This document shows, piece by piece, positions 1 through 8,669 of a stretch of 40,247 nucleotides of DNA. A program made the translations under genes and the position numbers. How positions within the stretch are numbered: the stretch's first letter is position 1; the number at the start of each line of letters is the position of its first letter. Below the pieces are notes generated by a model. It had not been told where the DNA came from. It saw nothing but the letters and a program-made list of their open reading frames with translations, and made no database searches. The stretch is taken from contig CAZBGY010000014.1 of the NCBI GenBank assembly GCA_964491605.1, forward strand, positions 1 to 40,247. The letters are read 5' to 3'. Source of the stretch: DRYS01 sp964491605 (GTDB lineage: Archaea; Thermoproteota; CALKCG01; B24; DRYS01).

Positions 1-122
1 TTTTCGGCGCCAGCTCAGAAGCAGCCTTAGCAACGGTGGTTGGACCGTTATGGGAAGTCCCATCAATGCTAACATTCGTAAAAATAGCCTTAAAAACTCA
101 GAAAATATTCTCTATGCGTTAA
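1..122 (+). CDS. ACR3-family arsenite exporter, C-terminal fragment (cut by window edge)
   Basis: Reading from base 3, an open frame of 39 codons ends at TAA 120-122. It contains the stretch ALATVVGPLWEVP, which resembles the last transmembrane segment of ACR3/ArsB-type arsenite permeases (known family pattern: A-A-x-x-VVGPLVEVPV followed by a short basic tail). The fragment ends with a basic tail, KTQKIFSMR, as expected for a cytoplasmic C-terminus. The rest of the gene lies upstream of the window, so substrate and completeness cannot be judged. The identification rests on about 20 recognisable residues. Another 10-TM bile/arsenite/riboflavin transporter superfamily member is possible. Confidence 0.55.
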   Translation, partial: FGASSEAALATVVGPLWEVPSMLTFVKIALKTQKIFSMR

Positions 123-185
123 TTTAAACTTTGTGGTTTAATTCTTTTGGTTTGAGTTTCTCTTCTGGTTTTAGGCTGTTTGCTC

Positions 186-299
186 TCACTCTCTAGCTCT
201 TAGGTTTATTAGCATGTTGTATATGTATGCTTTAGCTGCTAGTTCTTTAGATATGTTCTCCATGTTTTTAGCCATGGAGTGTTCCCTGTATAGACGTTT
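186..299 (-). pseudogene. Unidentified antisense coding remnant in front of the CARDB gene
   Basis: On the minus strand an open frame runs into TGA at 188-186. It reads charged and helical (for example YREHSMAKNMENISKELAAK, ending INLRARE) and looks more like protein than the plus-strand reading of the same bases. It stops making sense near base 300, where the plus-strand CARDB sequence begins. This looks like the 3' end of another gene, perhaps from a mobile element, joined to the CARDB gene. I do not recognise the family, and chance coding potential cannot be excluded. Confidence 0.25.
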
Positions 300-930
300 C
301 AACCAGAAGCCAGGCAACACTACAATCTTAAGGTTTGCATGGGACACCAGCGGTGTGCCTCCGGGAACCTACATTATAAAAGCGATGGCGGATGTCGACT
401 ATGAGATTCTTGAAAGCAACGAGGAGAATAACAACTGTATCTCCGCCACGTACATTAAAGTTGTTATTCACGACGTAGCGGTTACGAGTCAAGTTCCCTA
501 TCCAACAGTGGTGATTCAAGGCGAACTTGTAACCATAAATGTGACGGTAACAAACGAGGGAACCGAGACCGAATCCTTCACGGTAAATGTATACTATTAT
601 GGCGAAATTGAATGCTGTGCAAATCAAGCAGTAACGCTAGCTTCAGGGGAAACTAGAACACTAACCTTTGAATGGAACACCGCAGGCATACCGCCTGGAA
701 CCTACTATATAGAAGCCCGCGCGTTGCCCGTTGAGGGCGAACTCGACACAGAGGATAATACATGTATAAGCACAGCGGCTGTTACCGTTGTACGCGCTCC
801 AGTAGGAGGTATAATAGTACCGCAGGAGAGCATTTCACCAATAACATTGAACGCAACAGCATTAGCGATTACCGCGGCGATTACAGTGTGTGCACTAATA
901 ATAGTAGCGAGAAAACGACTAAAAACATAA
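214..930 (+). pseudogene. CARDB-repeat surface protein, truncated at its 5' end
   Basis: The frame holds one partial and one complete CARDB-type beta-sandwich repeat, recognisable by the paired motifs FAWDTSGVPPGTYIIKA and FEWNTAGIPPGTYYIEA, each followed by an acidic E-x-N-N/D-N-T-C-I-S segment. It ends with one transmembrane helix (about residues 210-232, rich in A, I and T) and a basic tail RKRLKT, so the repeats would face outside. CARDB proteins usually have a signal peptide and several repeats. Here the first 28 or so residues match neither, and the first repeat starts in mid-domain. The sequence before base ~300 reads better on the other strand. I therefore treat this as a gene whose front was replaced by recombination. 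Codon use (more GCG and AAC, fewer CTA and ATA) differs from the genes to the right. Confidence 0.6.
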
Positions 931-1222
931 GATCTTATATTTTCCCCTATTCCTTTTATTTCTATTAAATAACTAGTAACTCGTATCTTATGCCGTTGAT
1001 CCCTCACCTAGCTTCGCTATCTCCTATCCTACCTTTGCGGAGAGCTAGTTTGAGAGTAATCGCATATAGAATACCGGTAGAGATAAATGTAAAACTAAGA
1101 AAACTATAGATTGATCCAAAAGAAGGTTTGCATCAAAGCCTCTTAACAGATAGTTGTTTGGAACAGGCTTACGAATAAGTCTTCAGAGATGGAGAGTTTA
1201 AATCAAGCTTAAGGAGGATAGG
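931..1222. other. Intergenic stretch without recognised features
   Basis: This stretch of about 290 bases lies between the CARDB remnant and tRNA-Cys. It has no ORF with a start, ribosome binding site or family motif. Small ORFs here are shadows of the preceding gene. I see no attachment-site duplicate of the tRNA 3' end. Confidence 0.5.
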
Positions 1223-1295
1223 AGCCGGGGAGGGGATTCGAACCCCTGTGATGCGGGTCTGCAGCCCGCCGCCTACGCCTCTCAGCCACCCCGGC
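1223..1295 (-). tRNA. tRNA-Cys (GCA)
   Basis: The reverse complement folds as a full cloverleaf of 73 bases. The acceptor pairs GCCGGGG with CCCCGGC, the anticodon stem pairs GCGGG with CCCGC around loop CTGCAGA, and the T arm is AGGGG-TTCGAAT-CCCCT. The anticodon is GCA. The discriminator base is U73, the expected identity element for cysteine. No intron is present and CCA is not encoded. A weak TATA-like CTTAATTA lies roughly 30 bases upstream of the 5' end on the minus strand (about 1325-1333). Confidence 0.96.
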
Positions 1296-1446
1296 TTCCA
1301 GTATTAGGAGGTTTAGATCCTTGTAATTAAGGTTTAGTTTCTATAATCGAAGCGATAGCTCTGTAGCCTATAGTTTATAAGTTGCCGTATCTTCATGATA
1401 AAGGGTTTTATACAACCCCTTTGATCTATTACCGGGGTGGTACTTT

Positions 1447-2280
1447 ATGAGGCTGCTTTTCGGAGCTATGAATGATCCGTCTAAGGATATTTTAGAGGAG
1501 ATTAGATCCATCGCTTCCTATGGATTCGATTATATAGATCTCACGGTGGAGGGTCCCCAGGCTTTAGCTACTAATATAGCGGAGAAATTGTCTGCCATAA
1601 GGGATGAACTTTCACGATATGATCTGAAGATAGTTGGTCATACAGCCTGGTTCTTAGAGTTAGCTCATCCCTATGGACGTGTGCGTAGGGCTTTCGTAGA
1701 GGAGGCTTTGGAAGCATTGGATATACTTGTAAAGCTAGGTGTAGAGAAGGTTACGTTTCATCCATTCCTACTTACTTCAAGCTTGTATCGTAAGCAACCC
1801 TATAGATCTAAGCTGTTAGAAGCTCTCGTAGAATCTCTCAGGGAGGTAAACCGTAGGGCTTCAGATAACGGTATAAATATTATGATCGAGAATATGGATG
1901 GAGGTAGGATGTGGCGTGTAGATGAGTATGTTAGAATCGTGAATGAAGCCGATATAGGATTCCACCTCGATGTAGCTCATGCCAACCTGGATGTAGAATC
2001 TCTCGATCTACAGGTTTTCCTAGATAGATTTAAACCTGGAGATAAGCTTCTTCACATCCATATATCGGATAATATCGGTGGATCTGCTGCTAAAGGTTGG
2101 GATCTACATCTACCAATAGGGGTAGGCTCGATAAACTGGGATGAAGTATTCAAAGTTTTGAGAAGCTACGGATATAGCGGAACCGTAACGCTAGAAGTAT
2201 TCTCTAGGGATAGAGACTATCTGAAGATGAGTCTAGACAAGGTTAGAAGCCTAGCGTCGAGGATAGGCTGGATAACCTGA
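1447..2280 (+). CDS. Sugar phosphate isomerase/epimerase-like TIM-barrel protein
   Basis: This 277-residue protein is of the xylose-isomerase-like/AP-endonuclease-2 TIM-barrel superfamily. Metal-binding positions typical of the fold are visible: E in IENMDGG (about residue 148), D and H in FHLDVAHAN (about 174-178), H in HIHISDN (about 203-205) and a C-terminal E in TLEVFSRD. These enzymes isomerise, epimerise or dehydrate sugars and polyols in the cytoplasm using one or two divalent metals; the substrate cannot be read here. The ATG follows GGGGTGG at a suitable distance, which supports this start. It stands alone and is convergent with the PHP gene, overlapping it by 38 bases. A DNA-repair role (Nfo-type endonuclease IV) is less likely because it lacks the full set of Nfo zinc ligands. 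Confidence 0.78.
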   Translation: MRLLFGAMNDPSKDILEEIRSIASYGFDYIDLTVEGPQALATNIAEKLSAIRDELSRYDLKIVGHTAWFLELAHPYGRVRRAFVEEALEALDILVKLGVEKVTFHPFLLTSSLYRKQPYRSKLLEALVESLREVNRRASDNGINIMIENMDGGRMWRVDEYVRIVNEADIGFHLDVAHANLDVESLDLQVFLDRFKPGDKLLHIHISDNIGGSAAKGWDLHLPIGVGSINWDEVFKVLRSYGYSGTVTLEVFSRDRDYLKMSLDKVRSLASRIGWIT

Positions 2281-2908
2281 ATAGTAACCTTAAAACTCTA
2301 GATGATAGACTGGAAGCTCTACCCGCTGGTCTACACAGCTTCATGGATATAGCTTCGATTATACTCTTCCATCCTAAGTTATCGCATTCGACCACTGTAT
2401 ACGCATCTCCTATAGTATACGGTATATGGCTGTCACTCCCACCAAGCTGAGATGCTTTAATCATCTCAGCTAATCTATAGTTCCTCGCATAAGCTATCCT
2501 ATACGGCCTTAGCGACGCGTTCAAAACCTCTACGCAATCCACCCCAGATAACCGTATATACATGGAATCATCTATCCTCATAGGGTTTGGATGAGCTAAA
2601 ACAACTATTCCTCCAAGTCTATGCACGTAATCTATGAAGCTTTGAGAGTATACTCTTCCAGAGATCTTAACACCTGTAACGCCTAACCCTATCATATGCC
2701 CAACTTCGGTTTTCACCTCCAACCCAGGTACTACTACGATTCTCCTACCTACCTTCTCGATTAATTCTAGAGTAGGTGCGACATTATGATCGGTGATAGC
2801 TACACCATCTAACCTCTTCGTCTTAGCATAAACCACTAAGCTAGGTATATCTATCGATGAATCCTTAGATCTAACAGTATGTACATGTAGATCGAGCTTA
2901 ACCCTCAG
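2243..2908 (-). CDS. PHP-domain metal-dependent phosphoesterase
   Basis: The PHP family signature is complete: DLHVHT near the N-terminus, AITDHN, PGLEVKTEVGH, LAHPNP and GSDSH. These His/Asp residues bind the catalytic metals in histidinol phosphatase-like, RNase AM and polymerase-associated PHP proteins. At about 221 residues it is a stand-alone small phosphoesterase; the substrate is unknown. The first canonical start, GTG 2836, would delete the metal-binding DLHVHT motif, so translation must begin upstream. The only suitable codon is CTG 2908-2906, five bases after a good ribosome binding site GGTGAG (2919-2914). It lies inside the last codons of metG, so the two genes are probably translationally coupled. 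Family assignment is firm; the start is inferred. Confidence 0.85.
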   Translation of the reverse strand: MRVKLDLHVHTVRSKDSSIDIPSLVVYAKTKRLDGVAITDHNVAPTLELIEKVGRRIVVVPGLEVKTEVGHMIGLGVTGVKISGRVYSQSFIDYVHRLGGIVVLAHPNPMRIDDSMYIRLSGVDCVEVLNASLRPYRIAYARNYRLAEMIKASQLGGSDSHIPYTIGDAYTVVECDNLGWKSIIEAISMKLCRPAGRASSLSSRVLRLLFRLSSLSSTLGF

Positions 2909-4580
2909 TAACTCTCACCTTAAGTTTAGCTTCCTCCCTCTCTATATCCTCCTTCGATATCTTCTCGAAGAATATCTCCGGCTTTCCTATCTTAATACCC
3001 GGTTTAAGCTCATCGTGAAGCTCATCCCACCTCATCTGCTCGCTCAACCCGAGTATCCTTCTAAGCTTAGTCGCGGTATACGGTAGATATAGGGATAATA
3101 GGATGCTAAGCTTATAGATTATCTGTAATGCTACATAGAGTGTTCTAGCAGCTTCATCTATAGCTTCTCTCCAGGGCTCCCTCTCGTTGAGTAGCCTATT
3201 CCCAAGAGCAGAAATCGAGAGTATAGTGGAGAGCCCCTCCTTAAACCTGAAATTCTCTAAGCTCTTCTCCACTCTTACGATAAATCTATCTACTCTTTCC
3301 AGATATGCCCTATCCTCATCGGTTAACATCTTAGGATCCGGTACTTCCCCGTTAAATAGCTTATACGTCAGCATCAACGTTCTATAGAGGAAGTTAGCTA
3401 GATTACCTATCAATTCATCGTTAACTTTAGACATAAAATCGCTCCATTTAAAATCGCTATCCCTAAATTCGGGGGCTATCCTCGCTGCATAGAATCTTAT
3501 GATATCTGGATGGAAGTTTTCAAGCATCTCATGCAGCCATACCACCCATCCGCGGCTAGTAGACAGCTTACGTCCCTCCAAAGTTACAAACTCGTTGACG
3601 ACGACATTCTCGGGTAGAACGTATCCACCGTGAGCTAATAGTAGTGCCGGAAACAGTATCGTATGGAAGAACAGGTTATCTTTACCTATGAAGCAGTAAA
3701 GTTCAGTATTACTATCCAGCCAGAAGGATCTCCACGCATCCGATTCATTCCTCTCCATAGCCCAATCCTTGGTAGCCGAGATGTATCCCAGAAGATTCTC
3801 AGCCCAATTGTATATCACCTGCCCCTCGGCGTTAGGGAATGGCGCAGGTGGACCCCAATCGTAATCCCTCGTTATATCCTTATCCTTCAACCCCTCCCTC
3901 CTAAGCCAATCTATAGTCTTATTATACGTAGCTCTCCTCCAATACTTCTTCGGCTCCACATACCTCAACACATCCTCTGTTAAAGCTGAAAGCTTTAGGA
4001 ACCAGTGTACCGCTTTCTGCTCTATAGGTTTAGCTCCGCATATACTGCATCTAGGGTTTAACAGCTCCCATGCCTCATACCATCTACCGCAAACTTCGCA
4101 TACATCCCCATACTGATCCTCCGCTCCGCAATAGGGGCATACACCTTTAACAAACCTATCGGGTAGAGGCCTCCTACAGCTCGGGCAGTATAGCTGTGTA
4201 ATCTCCCTAGGGTATACATATCCCTTACGATATAGGTTTTCGTAGAACTCCCTAACAGTCTCGTAATGTATAGGTTTAGAAGTTCTAGAGTATATATCGA
4301 AGCTTATAGCTAGCTTCTCGAATACCTCCTTCTGTACATCATAATACTTATCGCATAGCTCCTTAGGTGTTAAACCCTGCTTCAAAGCTTCTAAGATTAC
4401 GGAAGCTGCGTTCTCATCCGTACCGCAGACGAAGAGTACAGTATCTCCTTTAAGTCTCCTAAACCTAGCATATATATCCGCCGGGAGATATGCCCCTGCT
4501 AGATGACCGAAATGTCTAGGCGCGTATACATATGGAAGAGCTGCTGTTACCAATACTCGTCTACTCAGTCCGCTGAACAC
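2898..4580 (-). CDS. metG: Methionyl-tRNA synthetase
   Basis: This class I aminoacyl-tRNA synthetase charges tRNA-Met with methionine. The 560-residue protein has the HIGH-type motif HFGH (about residues 23-26) in the expected context LVTAALPYVYAPRHFGHLAG. It has four CxxC zinc knuckles in the connective domain (CPSC, CPYC, CEVC, CSIC; about residues 137-180) and the KMSKS-type loop KLSTS (about 340). The length fits archaeal MetRS without the C-terminal tRNA-binding/dimerisation domain, which in many archaea is a separate gene and is not in this window. The start ATG gives a normal N-terminus. The PHP gene overlaps its 3' end. Confidence 0.96.
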   Translation of the reverse strand: MFSGLSRRVLVTAALPYVYAPRHFGHLAGAYLPADIYARFRRLKGDTVLFVCGTDENAASVILEALKQGLTPKELCDKYYDVQKEVFEKLAISFDIYSRTSKPIHYETVREFYENLYRKGYVYPREITQLYCPSCRRPLPDRFVKGVCPYCGAEDQYGDVCEVCGRWYEAWELLNPRCSICGAKPIEQKAVHWFLKLSALTEDVLRYVEPKKYWRRATYNKTIDWLRREGLKDKDITRDYDWGPPAPFPNAEGQVIYNWAENLLGYISATKDWAMERNESDAWRSFWLDSNTELYCFIGKDNLFFHTILFPALLLAHGGYVLPENVVVNEFVTLEGRKLSTSRGWVVWLHEMLENFHPDIIRFYAARIAPEFRDSDFKWSDFMSKVNDELIGNLANFLYRTLMLTYKLFNGEVPDPKMLTDEDRAYLERVDRFIVRVEKSLENFRFKEGLSTILSISALGNRLLNEREPWREAIDEAARTLYVALQIIYKLSILLSLYLPYTATKLRRILGLSEQMRWDELHDELKPGIKIGKPEIFFEKISKEDIEREEAKLKVRVTEG

Positions 4581-4756
4581 CTCCTTTCTACCTTCTAAAC
4601 CTTCTCCTGCGTGTTTACAGGTTAATCACTAGGATTCAAGTAAATATTTCTTATCCTTCAGGATCATATTCTAGAAGGGGTATGTTCGTAGCAGAATGGT
4701 TGTAGCGAGTTCACCCGCTTAACTCGTGAATAGAATGAGTATATAAACCTGGTGGT

Positions 4757-5173
4757 CTAATCTTTCTTCAACATCTCCATCCCGCGTTTCAACGAATATC
4801 TAATCGTAGATAGATTTACGGTTTCACCTCTAGCTTTCTTGAGTAGAGCCCATATACCTACGAGTCCAAACCCCATGACGTCGCTAAGGAATGGCTCGGG
4901 AAATAGTATCAGAAGCCATGCTAAAAGTAATAAGTTATCCTCTATCCCAGGTCTTATATTCCCTCTATAATCTGGATCGATATACTTCAATAACGTCTGC
5001 ACTTCGATTAGAAGTTTCTTACGTTTCTCCGGTGGTAGCTTATCTATGTTTAGGATTTCATAGAGAAGTTTATGCGGATCCACCTTGAGATATAGCTCCA
5101 CAGCCCTATGAAGCTTCTCCACTTCTCTAGCTTTCCTATCCAGGTTTGCTATGGCTCTACTTAATCTATCCAT
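4757..5173 (-). CDS. Small conserved-looking membrane protein of unknown function
   Basis: This 138-residue protein was not recognised. The first 75 residues are charged and helical (KAREVEKLHRAVELYLKV, PPEKRKKLLIEVQTLL). They are followed by a hydrophobic hairpin of about 30 residues (NLLLLAWLLILFPEP then MGFGLVGIWALL) and a basic C-terminal tail. The layout, a soluble helical part followed by a two-helix hairpin with an E-P or D-V turn, loosely recalls small YkvA-like membrane proteins, but no diagnostic motif is present. It has its own transcription unit, divergent from aIF2-beta across a 192-base gap. Codon use matches its neighbours, so it is likely a real gene. Confidence 0.65.
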   Translation of the reverse strand: MDRLSRAIANLDRKAREVEKLHRAVELYLKVDPHKLLYEILNIDKLPPEKRKKLLIEVQTLLKYIDPDYRGNIRPGIEDNLLLLAWLLILFPEPFLSDVMGFGLVGIWALLKKARGETVNLSTIRYSLKRGMEMLKKD

Positions 5174-5327
5174 CTTCGCTTCAAGTTTAATGCTGCTAAC
5201 TATCTGTTATTAAGAGTTTTATTCGTCTAACATATCAAATCGATCTAGGGATAGAAACCTTACCGTAAACTACTTCTAGACAAAAGCTGGATCATACTAG
5301 ATTAAGCCATGTCTCTCCGAAAGAACC

Positions 5328-5336
5328 TTTATTAAA
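5328..5336 (+). promoter_or_regulatory. TATA box of the aIF2-beta gene
   Basis: The AT-rich box TTTATTAAA lies 30 bases before the aIF2-beta ATG (5366). No Shine-Dalgarno sequence sits in front of that ATG, so the mRNA is probably leaderless or nearly so, as is common in archaea. Confidence 0.5.
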
Positions 5337-5365
5337 TCATGTATCAGGTAGTCTCTGTATAGGCT

Positions 5366-5785
5366 ATGAGCGAACCCATATTCGACTATGAATCTATGCT
5401 CGAGGATGCTTATAGTAAGTTTCAAGTTAAACCGAAATCTACAGGTAGATTCGAAATCCCCCGTCCCAGAGTCGAAGTGGCGGGTAAGAGGACTATAATC
5501 CTCAATTTTAAACAGATAGCGGAAGCTATGAATAGGGATGAAAGGGAGCTAGCTAACTATCTAGTTAAAGAGCTTGGTACAGCTCCATCTTTCGAAGGAG
5601 ATAACCTAATACTTCAAGGTAGATTCAGTCAGCAGAGTATAGAGAGAACCATTAACATATACGTGAGGGATTACGTGATATGCCCTGTATGTAAGAGGCC
5701 AGATACTACCCTCGTTAAGGAGAAGAGATTCCTATTCCTAGTATGCCAGGCATGCGGAGCTAGATCATCTGTCAGGCCATACTAG
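5366..5785 (+). CDS. Translation initiation factor aIF2 subunit beta
   Basis: The beta subunit of the heterotrimeric aIF2, which delivers initiator Met-tRNA to the small ribosomal subunit. The 139 residues have the usual layout. An N-terminal helix contacts aIF2-gamma (YESMLEDAYSKF), a central alpha-beta core contains the ANYLVKELGT motif, and a C-terminal zinc ribbon has CPVC (about 110-113) and CQAC (about 132-135). The ribbon ends with ARSSVRPY, the typical tail of the family. The length is normal. It is a single gene whose 3' end overlaps the converging adenosyltransferase gene by four bases. Confidence 0.95.
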   Translation: MSEPIFDYESMLEDAYSKFQVKPKSTGRFEIPRPRVEVAGKRTIILNFKQIAEAMNRDERELANYLVKELGTAPSFEGDNLILQGRFSQQSIERTINIYVRDYVICPVCKRPDTTLVKEKRFLFLVCQACGARSSVRPY

Positions 5786-6351
5786 TACTCTATACCTCTC
5801 CTAGCAGGTACACCCATGTAGAATGGATGTTTAACCTCAACCATTTCTGTAACAAGATCCGCTCTCTCTATAAGCTTCTCAGGAGCATTCCTTCCGGTTA
5901 ACACAACTACGGTTTCATCCGGTACAGTATCTATGAGAGATAGTACATCCTCCACCTTAATTAAGCCTGCAGCTACTGCAAGGTTTATTTCATCTAAGAC
6001 TAATACTCTCGGTTTTCTCTCTAAGGCATTCCAGGCGAATTTCAGCCCCATCCTAGCCAGCTCATAATCTATCGGTGTAGGCTTACTTAGATCGATAAAC
6101 TCCTCCCTACCGAACTGGTATATCTCGTATTCAGGTGAGAGTCTATCCTTAATCTTATATTCGCCTACATCCTTCCTACCTTTAAGGAACTGTATTATAA
6201 CCACCTTATATCCGTGACCTACCGCTCTCAATGCTAAACCGAACGCCGTTAAACTCTTTCCCTCCCCACTTCCAGTATACAGGTGGATATTCCCTCTACC
6301 CATGAATCGACACCATAGATGTACTAGACCTACAAAATCAGAATTAAACAT
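5782..6351 (-). CDS. Cob(I)alamin adenosyltransferase, CobA/BtuR type
   Basis: This enzyme adenosylates cob(I)alamin to give coenzyme B12, and it acts in the cytoplasm. It has the P-loop TGSGEGKS near the N-terminus, the family stretch ALRAVGHGYKVVIIQFLKG, a Walker B-like region RVLVLDEINLAVAAGLI, and VVLTGRNAPEKLIERADLVTEM. The C-terminus HPFYMGVPARRGIEY is typical. The ATG at 6351 adds 16 residues to the usual N-terminus. A TATA box (TATAATTTT on the minus strand, about 30 bases upstream) fits a leaderless mRNA from it. ATG 6303, immediately before GRGNIHLYTG, is the alternative. No other cobalamin genes are nearby, so it may serve salvage. Confidence 0.9.
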   Translation of the reverse strand: MFNSDFVGLVHLWCRFMGRGNIHLYTGSGEGKSLTAFGLALRAVGHGYKVVIIQFLKGRKDVGEYKIKDRLSPEYEIYQFGREEFIDLSKPTPIDYELARMGLKFAWNALERKPRVLVLDEINLAVAAGLIKVEDVLSLIDTVPDETVVVLTGRNAPEKLIERADLVTEMVEVKHPFYMGVPARRGIEY

Positions 6352-6522
6352 TTTTATGATGCTGTGAAATCGAAAATTATATGCGTGGATCTTACGGCAT
6401 ACCGTTTCATAGGATCCGTCTTTTAATCCATATCTTAGTATAACCTTAGTAAATCTTAAATCATAGAGTTTGCGATCGATATAGCATTCGATTCATCTAC
6501 GATTAGCGGACGGCGTCTCTGT

Positions 6523-7752
6523 ATGGAGAAACCGTTGGAAGAGCGTAGGAGGGAGCTATCCCCCCGTAACGTATTATTCATCGTTACTCTATCCCATACT
6601 ATGCAGCATATATTCGTCGGCTCCTCTATTCTATTCCCGCTTATAATCTCAGAGTTGAGCATGGATTATACGGAATTCGGTCTAGCCATAGCGGTAGCAG
6701 CTTTGATCGGAGGTTTATCTCAGATAGTATTTAGTATAGCTAGTCGTAGAATCGCAAGGAATATCCTCCTCGGAGCTGGTAATATACTCCTATCGGCTGG
6801 AATGTTTATCACAGGCTTATCGCGTAGACTTCTAGACTTTATAATCGCAAGATTCCTTTCGAATATAGGCGTCGCTCCTCAACATCCGATGGGAACAGCG
6901 ATAGTAAGCGAGAAATTCGACGATAAATCTATAGGTAGAGCACTAGGCTTCCACTACGGTATAGCTTACATAGGGAATATGATCGGCCCCATCCTCATGA
7001 CGGCTTCCACTATAACGTTAGGTTGGAGGAGTACCTTCCTCATATTCTCCATACCAGCTCTTCTAGTAGGTTCAACTATCATATGGTACCTCGGTAAAGA
7101 TCCTCGAATAGCTGGAGATACTACCAGCATACATTTCGTGAATGATTTGAAATACGATCTAAAGAATATATTGAAAACGAGAGGTATCGTAGCCGTCATA
7201 GCCTCCCAGATAGCACTCTCAGGAGGGATAGATGTAGGGATACTGACAACATACATCCCGGTATTCCTCGCAGACTTTATGAAGATCGATATCTATGAAA
7301 GGGGGTTAATATATGCTGTAGGGCTTCTCGGAGGGGCTGTAGGTCCGCTTATACTGGGTAGGTGTGGGGATAAGCTAGGTTATATAAAGACGGCGATAGC
7401 TTCCGCAGGAGCTGCTTCGATCCTAGCATACTCCATGATACTCAATAGATCTAGTAATATACTTCTAACCATACATATATTCCTACTGATGTTCACAGGC
7501 TTCTCCCTACCGACTCTACTACAATCCTATCTTGTTAAATCAGTGTACGGGTATAGTAGAGATCTCGTCGTAGGATTATTCTTCACGGTAAACTTTATCT
7601 CTAACTCTATATGGACCGGGATCATAGGATACCTCCTTGACGTATACTCCTCCTTTAACCCTGCTTTCATATTTATGGGTTCTCTCGGTTTAATCGGCTT
7701 ATCGATCCTATTCATCGAGTTTAAATATGTTTCGAAGCTCGGCTACGGCTAA
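6523..7752 (+). CDS. Major facilitator superfamily transporter
   Basis: This 409-residue protein has about twelve hydrophobic helices in two halves. The MFS loop between helices 2 and 3 is degenerate (SIASRRIARNILLGAG). A related loop begins the second half (GRCGDKLGYIKTAIASAG), which carries the D-x-x-G-x-(K/R) type signature. The N-terminal region SHTMQHIFVGSSILFPLI resembles drug-efflux members related to fosmidomycin-resistance (Fsr-type) carriers, but the substrate cannot be deduced. It is monocistronic, divergent from the adenosyltransferase gene and not linked to any pathway here. Confidence 0.85.
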   Translation: MEKPLEERRRELSPRNVLFIVTLSHTMQHIFVGSSILFPLIISELSMDYTEFGLAIAVAALIGGLSQIVFSIASRRIARNILLGAGNILLSAGMFITGLSRRLLDFIIARFLSNIGVAPQHPMGTAIVSEKFDDKSIGRALGFHYGIAYIGNMIGPILMTASTITLGWRSTFLIFSIPALLVGSTIIWYLGKDPRIAGDTTSIHFVNDLKYDLKNILKTRGIVAVIASQIALSGGIDVGILTTYIPVFLADFMKIDIYERGLIYAVGLLGGAVGPLILGRCGDKLGYIKTAIASAGAASILAYSMILNRSSNILLTIHIFLLMFTGFSLPTLLQSYLVKSVYGYSRDLVVGLFFTVNFISNSIWTGIIGYLLDVYSSFNPAFIFMGSLGLIGLSILFIEFKYVSKLGYG

Positions 7753-7853
7753 CCCCTCCACCTAAATCATACCTCTATACATTATACATTCAGCCACTTC
7801 TATCGTAGAGTTTAAATATATGGCATTCAACCTTGAAATGCTAAGAAGACGGT

Positions 7854-8669
7854 TTGAACCTAGAAATAGTAGAGAAGACCGAGGATTCGATGGCGTTAGT
7901 TATACGAGGTCTACCGCTGGGTTTAGTTAACGCTATAAGACGGATAATGATAGCTGAGGTTCCATCAATGGCTGTGGATGACGTATTAATCGTGGAAAAT
8001 AGTTCGTTCATGTACGATGAAATTCTAGCTCATAGACTCGGACTCATACCGCTTATAACCGATCTAGATTCCTTCGTTAAACCTGAAGAATGCGATTGTG
8101 GCGAACCTCTCGGATGCGGTCGATGTAGAGCTGTCCTAGTGCTAGATGTAGAAGCTAAGGATTCTGTAAGAGTCGTATACTCCTCTGATCTCAAACCTGA
8201 CCCGTCAAATCCTACGGTTAGACCTGTAAGTCCGAATATACCTATAGTTAAGCTTGCTCCAGGTCAGAGGGTTAAGTTAGAGGCTTACGCTAGGTTGGGT
8301 ACAGGTCTGCAACACGCTAAATGGCAACCCGTCACGGTGTGCTACCATAGATATGTCGCTTCGATTATGATCCATAAGGATAAATGTGATGGATGCGGTC
8401 GATGTGTAGATGTATGCTATAAGAAGGTTCTAGCTTTAAAGGATGGTATAGCCAGCCCGGTTAACATACTCGAATGCACCCTATGCAATGATTGTGTAGC
8501 TTCATGCCCCAAGGCTGCCATAGAAGTTAAACCAGAGAAGGATACCTTCTTCCTAAGATTCGAGGCCACAGGTTCACTCCCTCCTCAGAGGATATTCGAG
8601 GAAGCTCTTAAAATCCTCAAAGCTAAAGCTTCTGAACTACTATCTAAGCTCGGAGGTGTAGATAGATGA
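7854..8669 (+). CDS. rpoD: RNA polymerase subunit Rpo3 (RpoD) with a two-cluster ferredoxin domain
   Basis: Rpo3 (alpha-like subunit, also called D) nucleates archaeal RNA polymerase assembly with Rpo11, Rpo10 and Rpo12. The N-terminal dimerisation domain shows LVNAIRRIMIAEVPSMAVD (about 24-42) and HRLGLIPL. An inserted ferredoxin domain has two complete Cys motifs: C178, C181, C184, C188 and C208, C211, C214, C218 followed by Pro, each C-x2-C-x2-C-x3-C. Two [4Fe-4S] clusters are therefore expected. Some archaeal lineages keep only one cluster or none. Two further pairs, CDC (80-82) and CGRC (88-91), lie in the N-terminal part. The start is TTG 7854, with a TATA box TTTAAATATA at 7811-7820. 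It leads the operon. Confidence 0.96.
   Translation: MNLEIVEKTEDSMALVIRGLPLGLVNAIRRIMIAEVPSMAVDDVLIVENSSFMYDEILAHRLGLIPLITDLDSFVKPEECDCGEPLGCGRCRAVLVLDVEAKDSVRVVYSSDLKPDPSNPTVRPVSPNIPIVKLAPGQRVKLEAYARLGTGLQHAKWQPVTVCYHRYVASIMIHKDKCDGCGRCVDVCYKKVLALKDGIASPVNILECTLCNDCVASCPKAAIEVKPEKDTFFLRFEATGSLPPQRIFEEALKILKAKASELLSKLGGVDR

Noticed and set aside
328..627. Minus-strand ORF of 99 codons opposite the CARDB gene
   Set aside because: It has no protein-like motif and no ribosome binding site, and lies antisense to a clear CARDB repeat.
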